From the NCBI GenBank assembly GCA_964344305.1, contig CAYFMT010000004.1, positions 62,001 to 126,000 of the forward strand: a DNA stretch of 64,000 nucleotides, read 5' to 3'. Positions 54,783-63,965 of the stretch are shown here, in pieces (the stretch's first letter is position 1; each line of letters begins with the position of its first letter). Source of the stretch: JABMOV01 sp964344305. GTDB taxonomy: Bacteria; Fidelibacterota; Marinisomatia; Marinisomatales; JABMOV01. A model generated the notes under the pieces. It ran no database searches. It was not told the DNA's origin and saw only the letters and a program-made list of their open reading frames with translations. The translations under genes were made by a program, and so were the position numbers.

Positions 54783-55736
54783 GTGATCAATCCACTACCA
54801 ATCCTCACGATTATATCCTGTATTCTACTGGCTCAACAAGAACCGCATTATACGCGGTATTTCCTTTCAGAAACTTCTTATAGACAGAACCTGATTCAGG
54901 AAAAACCCGAATCAGGAATTCCATTTATCAAAGTAATATATAACGATCATCAGCTTCCCATTGTGAAAATAAGGTTTAACATGAACCATGATATATGGGA
55001 AAAGGAAATCCATACATATACGAATCAAAACGAGCTGGAATCCACTTTTACCTATACCGGTGATGATACCCCTCGTGAGTTACGCATTTTTGGGGATAAT
55101 GAACCCTGGTCACAAGCGTTCCGGGATTATGTATTTAAAAAAAATACCAGTCAATCATTCCACGGGCAAACAACACAATTTTTATTTTCTGTTGATGGCA
55201 CCTTAACAACCATTAAGCTGATCAACCCCATGGGATTTCCATACGGGGAAATCAAATTCTTCTATGACTATCTTGGATTTGTTAAGGAGGAAACCTGGCA
55301 ATCCCTGCCATCAGGAAATGTGATCAGAAGGTTTGTATATGAAATGGATATCCAAAATGAGTCCAAGAAACTCTGGGAATACGGAAAAAAGGGTGAAGAA
55401 ATCAGCTATATTGAATTACAAATGGGTGATGATGACAAATTATACCCTAATCCAATTCCCAGAACCGGAAACATTCTGGATGAAGTGGATATTGTATTGA
55501 ATGAAATCATACGTACGGGGATTCATCCACCCATCCCTGCCCATATTCCGCAGATGGAAACGGATCAGGTACTGTTAAAAAATGGGGATTTATTGGATGT
55601 GAAAATCATTTCCATTCATGATAACCATGTATCATTTAAGATGGAAAACGACACATTGAATTATTCCATACAGCTGAATAAAGTTGTCCAGGTAAAAGAC
55701 CGATGGGGTCATATACTTTTCCCCAAATACCCATGA
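54783..55736 (+). CDS. Secreted protein of unknown function
   Basis: 317 residues, starting at GTG 54783 (no in-frame ATG gives the signal peptide). The signal peptide ends IISCILLA before Gln. The middle resembles a repeat-rich text-like pattern (ESTFTYTGDDTPRELRIFGDNEPW, LFSVDGTLTTIKLINPMGFPYGEIKFFYDYLG; key: GEIKFFYDYLG). The C-terminal about 60 residues (VLLKNGDLLDVKIISIHDNHVSFK) look like a small beta domain. I do not recognise a family. It is 9 bases after the NHL lipoprotein. Confidence 0.7.
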   Translation: MINPLPILTIISCILLAQQEPHYTRYFLSETSYRQNLIQEKPESGIPFIKVIYNDHQLPIVKIRFNMNHDIWEKEIHTYTNQNELESTFTYTGDDTPRELRIFGDNEPWSQAFRDYVFKKNTSQSFHGQTTQFLFSVDGTLTTIKLINPMGFPYGEIKFFYDYLGFVKEETWQSLPSGNVIRRFVYEMDIQNESKKLWEYGKKGEEISYIELQMGDDDKLYPNPIPRTGNILDEVDIVLNEIIRTGIHPPIPAHIPQMETDQVLLKNGDLLDVKIISIHDNHVSFKMENDTLNYSIQLNKVVQVKDRWGHILFPKYP

Positions 55737-55789
55737 TACCCATGACGGATTATCGTTAAATTGCACATTCAATTAGAATGGAACAGGTA

Positions 55790-56548
55790 ATGAAAAAAGG
55801 TATACTATTCATTTTTATGTCTGCTGCAATCCTTTGTGGACAGGATAGCAGCTATCCACCACCAACCAACCTTATCACCGCGCCTACAGCCGGAACGCTT
55901 GTTCGTGGCAGTTTTTCGTTTGAAATGCGGATTCAGAATCATGGTGGGCTGGCTACGGCACTTGCAGCAGGGATCACAGATCGATTTCAGTTTGGTGTTT
56001 CTTATGGAGCCAACAATTTCATTGGTGACGATAGCCTGAAATGGTATCCACGCCCAGAAGCAAGTATCAAATATCGTGTCATTGATGAAACCATGAGTAT
56101 GCCAGGCCTATCACTGGGAATAAACACCCAGGGGTTTGGTCGTTATGACAAAGGTCTTAAACGATATGATACAAAAGCGTATGGATTGTTTCTTTCTGCC
56201 AGCAAGAATTGGAAATTTATTCTCGGAAATATTGGTATCCATGGCGGTGTGAGTTACAATTTCACCGAAACAAATGATGGCGATGAAGATCCCAATGTTT
56301 TCGCCGGGTTGGATATGGAATTGAACCCGGAATTATCTCTACTGTTTGAATACAATGGTGCATTTAATGAGAATGATAATAGATTGCAGGACATCGCCCT
56401 GAATGATGCAGGGTATGTGAATGCAGCCATACGATGGACATTCGTCCAGCATCTTCATATCGAAATTCATTTCAATAATTTGCTTTTCAACGAAAATGTC
56501 GATTATTTCAATCGAGAATTAAAACTCACCTATATCGAATATTTCTAA
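55790..56548 (+). CDS. Predicted outer-membrane beta-barrel protein
   Basis: About 252 residues. Signal peptide ends AAILCG before Gln. The rest shows alternating strands (FSFEMRIQNHGGLATALAAGITDRFQFGVSYGANNFIGD in short: LATALAAGITDRFQFGVSYG; NIGIHGGVSYNF; LSLLFEYNGAF) and ends YIEYF, a C-terminal aromatic typical of barrels. An in-frame ATG 12 bases upstream is possible; 55790 gives the cleaner signal peptide. Function unknown, possibly a small porin-like protein. Confidence 0.72.
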   Translation: MKKGILFIFMSAAILCGQDSSYPPPTNLITAPTAGTLVRGSFSFEMRIQNHGGLATALAAGITDRFQFGVSYGANNFIGDDSLKWYPRPEASIKYRVIDETMSMPGLSLGINTQGFGRYDKGLKRYDTKAYGLFLSASKNWKFILGNIGIHGGVSYNFTETNDGDEDPNVFAGLDMELNPELSLLFEYNGAFNENDNRLQDIALNDAGYVNAAIRWTFVQHLHIEIHFNNLLFNENVDYFNRELKLTYIEYF

Positions 56549-56560
56549 TCTGGAGGGAAC

Positions 56561-57091
56561 ATGAAAAAAACCATCATAACAGGCATCCTTGTAGTGTTAT
56601 CATTTTCACTGGTAAGTGGTCAGTTAAAAATTGGAGAAAAAGCGCCGGACTGGGTTTTCCCGGATATGGATGGAACGGAATTCACCATGGATAACTGGCC
56701 CGGGAAAATCCTTCAGATAAACTACGTGGATCCTGATGAATCCGAAATGAATGAACCCTTTAACGATGCAGTGAAATATGCCATAGACAGCCTGGGGATC
56801 ATCGAACGTGAAACATTCAAGGGATTTGGCATTGTGGATTGTGCTGCCACATGGAAACCGGATTTTCTGATTCGTAAGATCGCTGGTGGAAAGGCTAAAA
56901 AGTTTGACACAACAATTCTCTTTGATTATGATGCAGAATTAAGGGAATCATGGGGATTGAAAAAGGATTCTTACAATATCATCATTGTAGATAAGGATCG
57001 GATTGTCAGGGCGATTATCATGGATAAAGTCCCAGATTCAGAAATTGACACCTATATACAATTGATTATCGATATTCAAAAAAACTCATAG
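56561..57091 (+). CDS. YtfJ-like thioredoxin-fold secreted protein
   Basis: 176 residues. Signal peptide ends SLVSG before Gln. The mature part begins with a thioredoxin/peroxiredoxin-like stretch (LKIGEKAPDWVFPDMDG) and has PGKILQINYVDPDESEMNEPF and KDSYNIIIVDKDRIVRAIIM, matching the YtfJ family. There is no CxxC active site, so it is not a normal thiol oxidoreductase. A GGAGG ribosome site lies upstream. Function is unknown. Confidence 0.82.
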   Translation: MKKTIITGILVVLSFSLVSGQLKIGEKAPDWVFPDMDGTEFTMDNWPGKILQINYVDPDESEMNEPFNDAVKYAIDSLGIIERETFKGFGIVDCAATWKPDFLIRKIAGGKAKKFDTTILFDYDAELRESWGLKKDSYNIIIVDKDRIVRAIIMDKVPDSEIDTYIQLIIDIQKNS

Positions 57092-57097
57092 TTACAC

Positions 57098-57646
57098 ATG
57101 AGTGATTTAGTCGAAAAACAGATTTCCTCGACTAAACTCTATTCAGGAAAATTGCTTCACGTCTGGAAGGATGAGGTTGAACTTCCGGACGGATCTCAAT
57201 CCGTAAGGGAGTACATCAAGCATCCAGGGGCTGTTGTAATGATTCCTGTTTTACCTGATGGGAATATCATGCTTGTAAAGCAATACCGATATCCCATGGG
57301 GATGACACAAATCGAATTGCCTGCAGGAAAACTTGATCCAGGAGAGACTCACCTTGAAACAGCCGAACGAGAGCTGGAAGAAGAGATAGGATATAAAGCA
57401 GGGAAACTAACTGAATTGACTGAAATTCATCCCTGCATTGGATACAGTGACGAAAAAATGTGGATTTATTTGGCAGAGGACTTGATTCAAACTTCCACCA
57501 ACACCGATCATGATGAATTCATCGAACTGGTACCCCTATCCCTTGAGCAGGCAATTGAGATGGTATGGACCGGACAGATCACTGATGTAAAAACCATCAT
57601 TGGAATCCTCTGGGGAAAGAAACTTTTATTGGATGAACCTGTCTGA
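57098..57646 (+). CDS. NUDIX hydrolase, ADP-ribose pyrophosphatase-like
   Basis: 182 residues. The Nudix box GKLDPGETHLETAERELEEEIG is at residues about 77-98 (G-x5-E-x7-R-E-x2-E-E-x-G pattern satisfied). The preceding VKQYRYPMGMTQIELPAG and the following WIYLAEDL are typical of NudF-type enzymes that split ADP-ribose to AMP and ribose-5-phosphate. It starts 6 bases after the YtfJ-like gene and begins a short housekeeping segment. Confidence 0.9.
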   Translation: MSDLVEKQISSTKLYSGKLLHVWKDEVELPDGSQSVREYIKHPGAVVMIPVLPDGNIMLVKQYRYPMGMTQIELPAGKLDPGETHLETAERELEEEIGYKAGKLTELTEIHPCIGYSDEKMWIYLAEDLIQTSTNTDHDEFIELVPLSLEQAIEMVWTGQITDVKTIIGILWGKKLLLDEPV

Positions 57647-57703
57647 ATAGAATTCACTATTCCATTTCCTACCAGGCGCAGAAATCGATCACACCCTATT
57701 GTA

Positions 57704-58636
57704 ATGTCCCGTTCGTTAAAAGCAAAACTAATTGAAACCTCCAGAAAACTCGGTTTTGAAAAAATCGGGTTTGCTTCTGCAGCCCCAAGTATTAGAACTG
57801 CTGATCGGCTTGATGAATGGATTCAAGGTGGAAAACATGCCACCATGTTATGGATGGAAAAACGACAGGAAGATCGCAGCAACATCCTATCCTATTTTCC
57901 GGAAGCTAAAACAGTCATTTCCTTCGCAATGAACTATTATCATGGAAATGCTGATTCCATTTTACATGGAGAGGTGAAATTCAGCATTTATGCCTGGGGA
58001 GATGATTACCACGACCTCTTGAAAAAACGGATTCGATCTCTGGCCTCCATCATAAAAAGTGCTCATCCTGAAGCAAAAACCATTGTGTGTACAGATACGT
58101 CTCCTGTTATGGAGAAATACTGGGCTCAGAAGGCAGGAATTGGGTGGCAGGGAAAACATACCAATCTCATTACACGGGATTATGGCAGTTGGTTATTCCT
58201 GGGGGAGATCATTACAGATGTTCTTCTGAAACCAGATGAACCGTTTATGGAAGATTTATGTGGTACTTGCACAGCCTGTCTGGATGCGTGTCCCACTCAA
58301 GCTCTGGAGCCTTATGTGCTGGATAGCAATAAATGCATTTCTTATCTGACCATTGAGCATCGAGGGGAGTTTAATCAACATACCTGGACTGATGGATGGA
58401 TATACGGTTGTGATGTATGCCAGGATGTGTGTCCATGGAATATTAAATTTTCCAGGCCTTCAGTCGAACCTGCATTTAAACCTCGACCTGACATTGTTTC
58501 TAAATCCAAGGATGATTGGTTAAATCTGACCAGGGAAGAATTCACAGAACTATTTAGAAAATCCCCGGTGAAGCGGACAAAATACGAAGGGTTAATACGC
58601 AACATAGAGCATACCGAATCATCACGGAAAAAGTAG
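57704..58636 (+). CDS. queG: Epoxyqueuosine reductase
   Basis: 310 residues; reduces epoxyqueuosine to queuosine in tRNA, using cobalamin and two [4Fe-4S] clusters. The catalytic Asp region is CTDTSPVMEKYWAQKAGIGW (key: CTDTSPVMEKYWA). Cluster ligands are CGTCTACLDACPTQAL and the YGCDVCQDVCPWN group plus CISYL. The usual C-terminal HEAT extension of some homologues is absent, within normal variation. Confidence 0.93.
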   Translation: MSRSLKAKLIETSRKLGFEKIGFASAAPSIRTADRLDEWIQGGKHATMLWMEKRQEDRSNILSYFPEAKTVISFAMNYYHGNADSILHGEVKFSIYAWGDDYHDLLKKRIRSLASIIKSAHPEAKTIVCTDTSPVMEKYWAQKAGIGWQGKHTNLITRDYGSWLFLGEIITDVLLKPDEPFMEDLCGTCTACLDACPTQALEPYVLDSNKCISYLTIEHRGEFNQHTWTDGWIYGCDVCQDVCPWNIKFSRPSVEPAFKPRPDIVSKSKDDWLNLTREEFTELFRKSPVKRTKYEGLIRNIEHTESSRKK

Positions 58637-58689
58637 GGGATAATCTCTTTTCTATCCGGTATATTTAGAGATATTGAAAGGAATAAACG

Positions 58690-59352
58690 ATGCCAAAAGT
58701 TGGACTTATTTTATCAGGATGCGGATACCTGGATGGTGCAGAAATACAGGAAGCGGTCATTACCATGCTTGCGTTGGACAGGGCAGGAGCTGATGTTGTT
58801 TATATGGCTCCTGATATTGATCAATTACATGTTGTCAATCATGTGAATGGTTCTGAGATGGATGGTGAGTCAAGAAATGTATTAATAGAATCGGCCAGAA
58901 TTACACGAGGCAATATTCATCCCATAGCTTCAATAGATTCGGATGAATTAGATGCGCTGATCTTTCCAGGGGGATTTGGTGTGGCAAAAAACCTCTGCGA
59001 CTATGCTATGGTAGGGTCAGATTGTTCAGTCGATCCTGCTGTAGATCATATTGCAACAAAAATGCATTCTGACGGAAAACCCATTGGTGTTATCTGCATT
59101 GCCCCGGCAATGATGGCACGAATCCTAGGTGAAAAAGGGAAGCAAGTAGATCTAACCATTGGGAACGATGAAGGAACAGCTGGAGATATTACCACCATGG
59201 GTGCAAACCACATTGCCTGTCCGGTTCGAGAAATGATTGTGGATAAAGAAAATAAAGTAGTATCTACACCGGCGTATATGGAAGCACAGAAAATCAGTGA
59301 GGCTGCTGATGGAATTGAAAAGCTGGTAAAGGAAGTGCTGGCTTTAGTTTAA
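58690..59352 (+). CDS. elbB: ElbB-type glyoxalase-like protein (DJ-1/PfpI superfamily)
   Basis: 220 residues. Typical ElbB segments are VGLILSGCGYLDGAEIQEAV at the N-terminus, VNHVNGSEMDGESRNVLIESARI (key: SRNVLIESARI), LIFPGGFGVAKNLCDYA and the nucleophile elbow IGVICIAPAMMARIL, with the likely catalytic Cys. ElbB is linked to isoprenoid metabolism and weak glyoxalase activity. Its stop overlaps the convergent gene's stop through TTAA. Confidence 0.9.
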   Translation: MPKVGLILSGCGYLDGAEIQEAVITMLALDRAGADVVYMAPDIDQLHVVNHVNGSEMDGESRNVLIESARITRGNIHPIASIDSDELDALIFPGGFGVAKNLCDYAMVGSDCSVDPAVDHIATKMHSDGKPIGVICIAPAMMARILGEKGKQVDLTIGNDEGTAGDITTMGANHIACPVREMIVDKENKVVSTPAYMEAQKISEAADGIEKLVKEVLALV

Positions 59353-60239
59353 TTCTTTACGGAAATATCTACAGATCCAAGCCCAACACTAATATCCAGA
59401 TGAATAACAGGAAGTCCCGGCTTCCAGTCAGGTGATACATATTCATCTTCATTTTCTTCCTTTAGACCATATACTGATACAGAAGAAAGAAACGTATCAT
59501 TGATATCCACACGAATGTTAGCACGCTCTGGAAGTATTAAATCCAGATCACCCAGGCCCACCTCAATATCAAATTCAGTATCAATAATACGTCCACCTCG
59601 AAAATCTATATTAGCAGAACCAAGACCCACATTCAAATCGATGTTTCTTGCATGCACATAACCCAGACCAGAGATTGATAAATCTCCAAGACCACTTTCA
59701 AGTTTGATCCTGTTGCATTCAATGGGATTGTCCCTGAGACTCGAGACATTCACATCACTTAACCCACATTCAATATCCAGATCTTCTAAGCGTATACCTG
59801 AAAGATCGATATCAGCAGAACCAAACCCAAATTCAAGATCAAGGCTGGTAGGAAGAGTCGCTGGAAGCGTGAAATCCAGCACATTTCTTGTTTTTCGAGA
59901 CAGGCCTTTCAAATCCCGTAAATGATCGATATGTACATCAAGATTGTAGGAAGAATCCCTTGAGTCGATGTCTATGCTGAAATAGGCTGTTTTCCTTCGT
60001 GATTTCATATCAATATCAGGCGTGACAAACCGTGGATCATATTGAACAAACCCATCAATGTCATGTCGTGTTTTAGAAGGTGAAAGGTACAGCTCACCTA
60101 TACCATAGGATATTTGTGCATCCAGCTGTGTAAATCCTTTTGAGCTGAAATGGTAGTGATCCCGGATTACCTGTCGTGTTGTATCGCCGGCAAATACCAG
60201 GGACTGAACGATAAGGATTATGGTGATAATGGTTTTCAT
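59349..60239 (-). CDS. Secreted DUF4097/toast-rack-like repeat protein
   Basis: 296 residues. Signal peptide ends IVQSLVFA (next G). The rest is an array of short beta-strand repeats around a GxGxxDIxxS theme (IDLSGIRLEDLDIECGLSDVN, KLESGLGDLSISGLG, DIEVGLGDLDLILPE, VGLGSVDISVKN; each in short form), like DUF4097/LiaI-type toast-rack domains. GAGGA lies just before the ATG. Last gene of the ECF-sigma-linked operon. Confidence 0.75.
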   Translation of the reverse strand: MKTIITIILIVQSLVFAGDTTRQVIRDHYHFSSKGFTQLDAQISYGIGELYLSPSKTRHDIDGFVQYDPRFVTPDIDMKSRRKTAYFSIDIDSRDSSYNLDVHIDHLRDLKGLSRKTRNVLDFTLPATLPTSLDLEFGFGSADIDLSGIRLEDLDIECGLSDVNVSSLRDNPIECNRIKLESGLGDLSISGLGYVHARNIDLNVGLGSANIDFRGGRIIDTEFDIEVGLGDLDLILPERANIRVDINDTFLSSVSVYGLKEENEDEYVSPDWKPGLPVIHLDISVGLGSVDISVKN

Positions 60240-60247
60240 GGTGTCCT

Positions 60248-61750
60248 CTAAAAAATATACCCCAATCGAATAACAGTTTCGATTTGGTCGGGTCCATCAA
60301 TTGGTTTCGAAATACTAAATCCAAAATTATAATCATCATCATCAAATCCGGATGAAACAAAATCAACACCGATACCGACTGATTTAATCATGCTGTCATA
60401 ATGATCAAAAACTTCCTGTAATGCATAGTCCTGTTTATCCCACGCATGTCCTGCATCAACAAAGGTGTAAATATCAAACCCATGGTCGATGAATTCACTG
60501 GTAAACACAAGGGCGAGATTTGTCTGGAACAGTTGATTGCCTACCTGTACTTTGTAAGGATATGCATTCACAGAACCATACCCACCGACTCCAAAGAGTC
60601 TGTGGACCGGCAGTATTCCGCTGGATGTCCCAACAATGGTTCGATTTCTAAACATCAGTCCCGATGAGAATTCCCAGTTGAAAACTCCAAGACCAAATAC
60701 CCTAGTGTGGTCACCTATGGGATTAATATCAAGTCCATTGTCATAGTAACTGGATATATTTACCAACATAGCAACACTGGTAGTATGGGGAGAATAATAT
60801 GTGGATCGGGTTGCAATGGTTGTTTCTACATACTCTGCTTTTCCAGGTACAATATTCAGGTTTGGACGTAAAGGTCTATTCTTTTCAAAAAGGCTCCACA
60901 GATCTGTTATTGGTAATGTGTCCTGTTCAACAGATGTCCATGCCATCTTCAGCTTAAAAATGGATAGGTCCAGTCCAATTCCGCCGGAAACACCTTTTTC
61001 ATCCCAGCGATCGAAAAAGTCCTGTCGACCGAAAATGCCAGCGGCCGTATTATCATCGGTATGCAATCTGTACCCATCATCGGTCATAGATTTTTTAAAT
61101 CCGTTAATAAACAGAATGATATTTTTGTTGGCTCCAAAGCCGCGCTCAAACCCGATATTTCCTATCCAGTCTTTTGACCCAAAACGATACCCAAGATTTA
61201 GATTTAACCTAAACTGGGACTTCCCACCCCGGTCCCATTTAGAGTTCAATGGAGACAATACAAATCCTTCATTCCTGTTATATGAAACAACTGGAAAGTC
61301 AGGGAATAACCAATTAGACCTGGCCCTTTCACTGCGCCATTCCATATCAAAATCAGAATCACCCTCCACAATGTTTTCATTATCATATTCTCTGTAAACC
61401 AGACCTTCTTTTAAATTTGTCTCAATCACGGATCCTGAAATTTGTGCGCCGTCATCAGTATGAATAGATCCACCTATGGCAATAATTTTTCCTTTAACGA
61501 TTGCTGTACCATTAATAAACACATCTCCACCCACAAGGGTGATAGTCCCGGTTACGGTGCCATTCACAGTAAGGTTACCTCCAATGATCCGAATCTTGTC
61601 ATTGGAAATTTCCCCCAGTGGAACTTCTAAATCGCCAAACAATCTCATTTCCTGTGTCTGTTGGGAGTTTTCCTTTAATGGATCAATGGCAGTTTCAGAG
61701 GCAAGCAATGGTAAAATAATTATTAATAGAGATAAATATTTCATGATCAA
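60248..61750 (-). CDS. Outer-membrane protein: bactofilin-like region plus BamA-type surface-antigen barrel
   Basis: 500 residues. Signal peptide (IIILPLLAS). Residues about 40-110 are a polymer-forming-type beta-helix (IRIIGGNLTVNGTVTG, LVGGDVFINGTAIVKG, IIAIGGSIHTDDGAQISG). The C-terminal about 330 residues form a barrel of the surface-antigen (BamA/TamA D15) type: HRLFGVGGYGSVNAYP (near 400) and DIYTFVDAGHAW. Ends with a Phe. This combination is unusual. Its start overlaps the upstream stop by ATGA. Confidence 0.75.
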   Translation of the reverse strand: MIMKYLSLLIIILPLLASETAIDPLKENSQQTQEMRLFGDLEVPLGEISNDKIRIIGGNLTVNGTVTGTITLVGGDVFINGTAIVKGKIIAIGGSIHTDDGAQISGSVIETNLKEGLVYREYDNENIVEGDSDFDMEWRSERARSNWLFPDFPVVSYNRNEGFVLSPLNSKWDRGGKSQFRLNLNLGYRFGSKDWIGNIGFERGFGANKNIILFINGFKKSMTDDGYRLHTDDNTAAGIFGRQDFFDRWDEKGVSGGIGLDLSIFKLKMAWTSVEQDTLPITDLWSLFEKNRPLRPNLNIVPGKAEYVETTIATRSTYYSPHTTSVAMLVNISSYYDNGLDINPIGDHTRVFGLGVFNWEFSSGLMFRNRTIVGTSSGILPVHRLFGVGGYGSVNAYPYKVQVGNQLFQTNLALVFTSEFIDHGFDIYTFVDAGHAWDKQDYALQEVFDHYDSMIKSVGIGVDFVSSGFDDDDYNFGFSISKPIDGPDQIETVIRLGYIF

Positions 61751-62982
61751 TCCTTGGCAAGGGTTACGTTTCCAAAATGACTTCGAATCACAACAGTATG
61801 CTGACCGCTACCCTGGACTCCAGATGCTTTTATCAGCATGCCACTATGTTGTATCTCAAGAGGGTAATCGGATTCAAGGGCATCTAAATCTTCAACACCA
61901 TCCATCTGAATATCGAAGGTGGCAGACATTCTGCTGGGTAGAATAAGATAGACATCTCCAAATCGATTGACAATTTCAATATCCTGAGCAGGTTCATCAC
62001 CGGTTTCCTTGTGGATTATAATATCACCGGTATTGGTTATAGCTTTGATCCGACCGCTCAGGGATTCTCCGTGAATTGATCCTGCCGATGTTTCAAGCAC
62101 CGCATCCCCTATTATCCGTTCAATATCAATATCACCGGCTGATGTAACGGCGGAAAGATTCCCAATGATGTTCTGGATTGAAAAATCGCCACCATCCGTG
62201 TGCAGATCCATGTCTGCTGTTATGTGATCAACTTCAATATCTCCGCCATGGGATCTTCCGATAACTGAATTCCCTTCGATTTTGTACATCTCAATTTCAC
62301 CACCAAATGTGTAGGCTTCAATATTCCCACGACTCAGTTCAATATCAAGGTCACCACCTTTCGTCTTAACGAACAGGATTCCTTCAGTATCATTTGTTTC
62401 AATATCCCCGCCTGAGGTTTGGAGATTGATATGTCCATTGGCATGGCTAAGCTCGATATCTCCACCATAGGTAAGAGCCTGTATCTTCCCGGCAATCTGG
62501 TACAACTCAATTTCACCACCAGCAGTTTCTACATCAACTTCACCACCGATATTTTTACAGGTAATATCTCCACCTTGAGAATACAGTCTAATGCTGGTTT
62601 GCCTAGGGATATGTATATCAAAATCGACACTCACATTTCGTGACCATTTTCCGGGTCCTACAATTTGAATGATGCCATTGACATCATTGTAATGCACATT
62701 CGTCTTCGCTTTTTCATATTCGCTGGCTGCTCGCTTTTTGTTGAGGGATCTCACAGTTATTGTCTCTACTATCTGAACAGCAGAACCGGATTCACCGTGG
62801 ATTGTAAAATCCCCTTTGACATTGTGAATTTTTAGCACAGGCAAATCCGATGGATCTGCATCAAATGTATAGGTGACTTCTCCCTTGTACTTTGATTCAC
62901 TGTCAAGACCAAAGGAATTGAATATTTCCTGTGATAGCGCGAGATGTAGAACAGAAAATAATGCAATCGAAGTATACCTCAT
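61747..62982 (-). CDS. Secreted adhesin-like repeat protein (DUF4097-like)
   Basis: 411 residues. Signal peptide ends LALS before Gln. Residues about 50-400 hold about a dozen copies of a 19-to-20-residue unit around GGDIE...G.I.L.TSGGDIE (for example INLQTSGGDIETNDTEG, LDLHTDGGDFSIQNIIG style, VLETSAGSIHGESLSG), predicted to form a right-handed parallel beta-helix. It overlaps its neighbours by 4 bases each (ATGA). Confidence 0.82.
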   Translation of the reverse strand: MRYTSIALFSVLHLALSQEIFNSFGLDSESKYKGEVTYTFDADPSDLPVLKIHNVKGDFTIHGESGSAVQIVETITVRSLNKKRAASEYEKAKTNVHYNDVNGIIQIVGPGKWSRNVSVDFDIHIPRQTSIRLYSQGGDITCKNIGGEVDVETAGGEIELYQIAGKIQALTYGGDIELSHANGHINLQTSGGDIETNDTEGILFVKTKGGDLDIELSRGNIEAYTFGGEIEMYKIEGNSVIGRSHGGDIEVDHITADMDLHTDGGDFSIQNIIGNLSAVTSAGDIDIERIIGDAVLETSAGSIHGESLSGRIKAITNTGDIIIHKETGDEPAQDIEIVNRFGDVYLILPSRMSATFDIQMDGVEDLDALESDYPLEIQHSGMLIKASGVQGSGQHTVVIRSHFGNVTLAKD

Positions 62983-63965
62983 TGAAGAACCTCTATTTCA
63001 TCACTCTCAGTCGAATCATTCAAGGATTCTACAATGGCTTTTGCTTGATTTCGGATAAATACATTTTCATCCATCAAACCTACAACTTTCAATGTGGGTA
63101 TCATTTCTGGTGTAGGACGGCGACTAAGGATTGCCATGGCTTCCTGTCTGATCGCTTCATTTTCTTCTTCCAGCAATACTTTTTGGCAGGCATCCAGGAT
63201 AAGGTCTGTTGGTTCATAAGTTTGAAGAAGTCTGGCTGATTTTAACCGCACACCGGTATTATTATCTGAAAGCATTGTAGAAATGAGGACAAGTTCTGTT
63301 TCCTCAGCCGGTTCAAGTTCTTCAACGAGTTCAATGGCTTTTAATCGGTTCCCTGTGTTTTCGTCATTTAAAAGCAAGTAATACAAAAGTTGTTTCACAT
63401 TTTGGTCTTCTAGCCCCCCCTTATATTTCAGATCTTCGTTTGTTTGAAATGCAAACTCAACAGGACTGGTTTTGCTCCCCGTTAGATGCAATTTAGTATT
63501 TTCAAGTTGCCCCTGACGTATGACCTCCTGTAGTCGATCCTCAGTAAAATATGTATCCTGTACAGTGGTTTGATCCAATACAACCCATCGCCCGATAAAA
63601 AAGGCCGCTAACATATAAGTAGCGACTGCCCAGGCGGGTTGTCGCGAATCAACAAATACTGTGATGAACCATTCCCGTGCTCTTGACCAGAATGCTTTTG
63701 CTGGTGATTTCTGTTGCTCTAGAATCAGTTGCTCAATTCTACCTCTCAATAAGTTCCGTTGTCCAATCAGGTATGATCCCTCAGGAACCAGGTTGCATGC
63801 ATCTTCCGTGAGCTGTAAAGTGGATTGCAATTCCTGTGTAAAAGCACTTAATTCTGGACTTGATGCCAAGGACTTCTCAAACTGGAATGTTTCTCTAGCA
63901 TCCAGTGCATCCAGAACATACAGAGTTGCCTGTTCTTTTAGTTTAGTGGGTATATTATCAGACAT
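62979..63965 (-). CDS. Anti-sigma factor (RskA-like N-terminus) with HEAT-like repeats
   Basis: 328 residues. The N-terminus (LYVLDALDARETFQFEKSL at about 15-33) resembles the RskA-type anti-sigma domain and lacks the zinc-finger HxxxCxxC. One membrane segment spans about 111-129 (AWAVATYMLAAFFIGRWVV). The C-terminal third has HEAT-like helical repeats (NTGNRLKAIELVEEL, TGVRLKSARLLQTY, EAIRQEAMAILSRR, VFIRNQAKAIVESL) that likely sense or bind a partner. It overlaps the ECF-sigma end by 8 bases. A periplasmic signal probably controls the sigma factor. Confidence 0.82.
   Translation of the reverse strand: MSDNIPTKLKEQATLYVLDALDARETFQFEKSLASSPELSAFTQELQSTLQLTEDACNLVPEGSYLIGQRNLLRGRIEQLILEQQKSPAKAFWSRAREWFITVFVDSRQPAWAVATYMLAAFFIGRWVVLDQTTVQDTYFTEDRLQEVIRQGQLENTKLHLTGSKTSPVEFAFQTNEDLKYKGGLEDQNVKQLLYYLLLNDENTGNRLKAIELVEELEPAEETELVLISTMLSDNNTGVRLKSARLLQTYEPTDLILDACQKVLLEEENEAIRQEAMAILSRRPTPEMIPTLKVVGLMDENVFIRNQAKAIVESLNDSTESDEIEVLQ

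Noticed and set aside
60801..61397. Plus-strand open frame of about 198 codons opposite the bactofilin-barrel gene
   Set aside because: Shadow frame with no signal and no recognisable domain.
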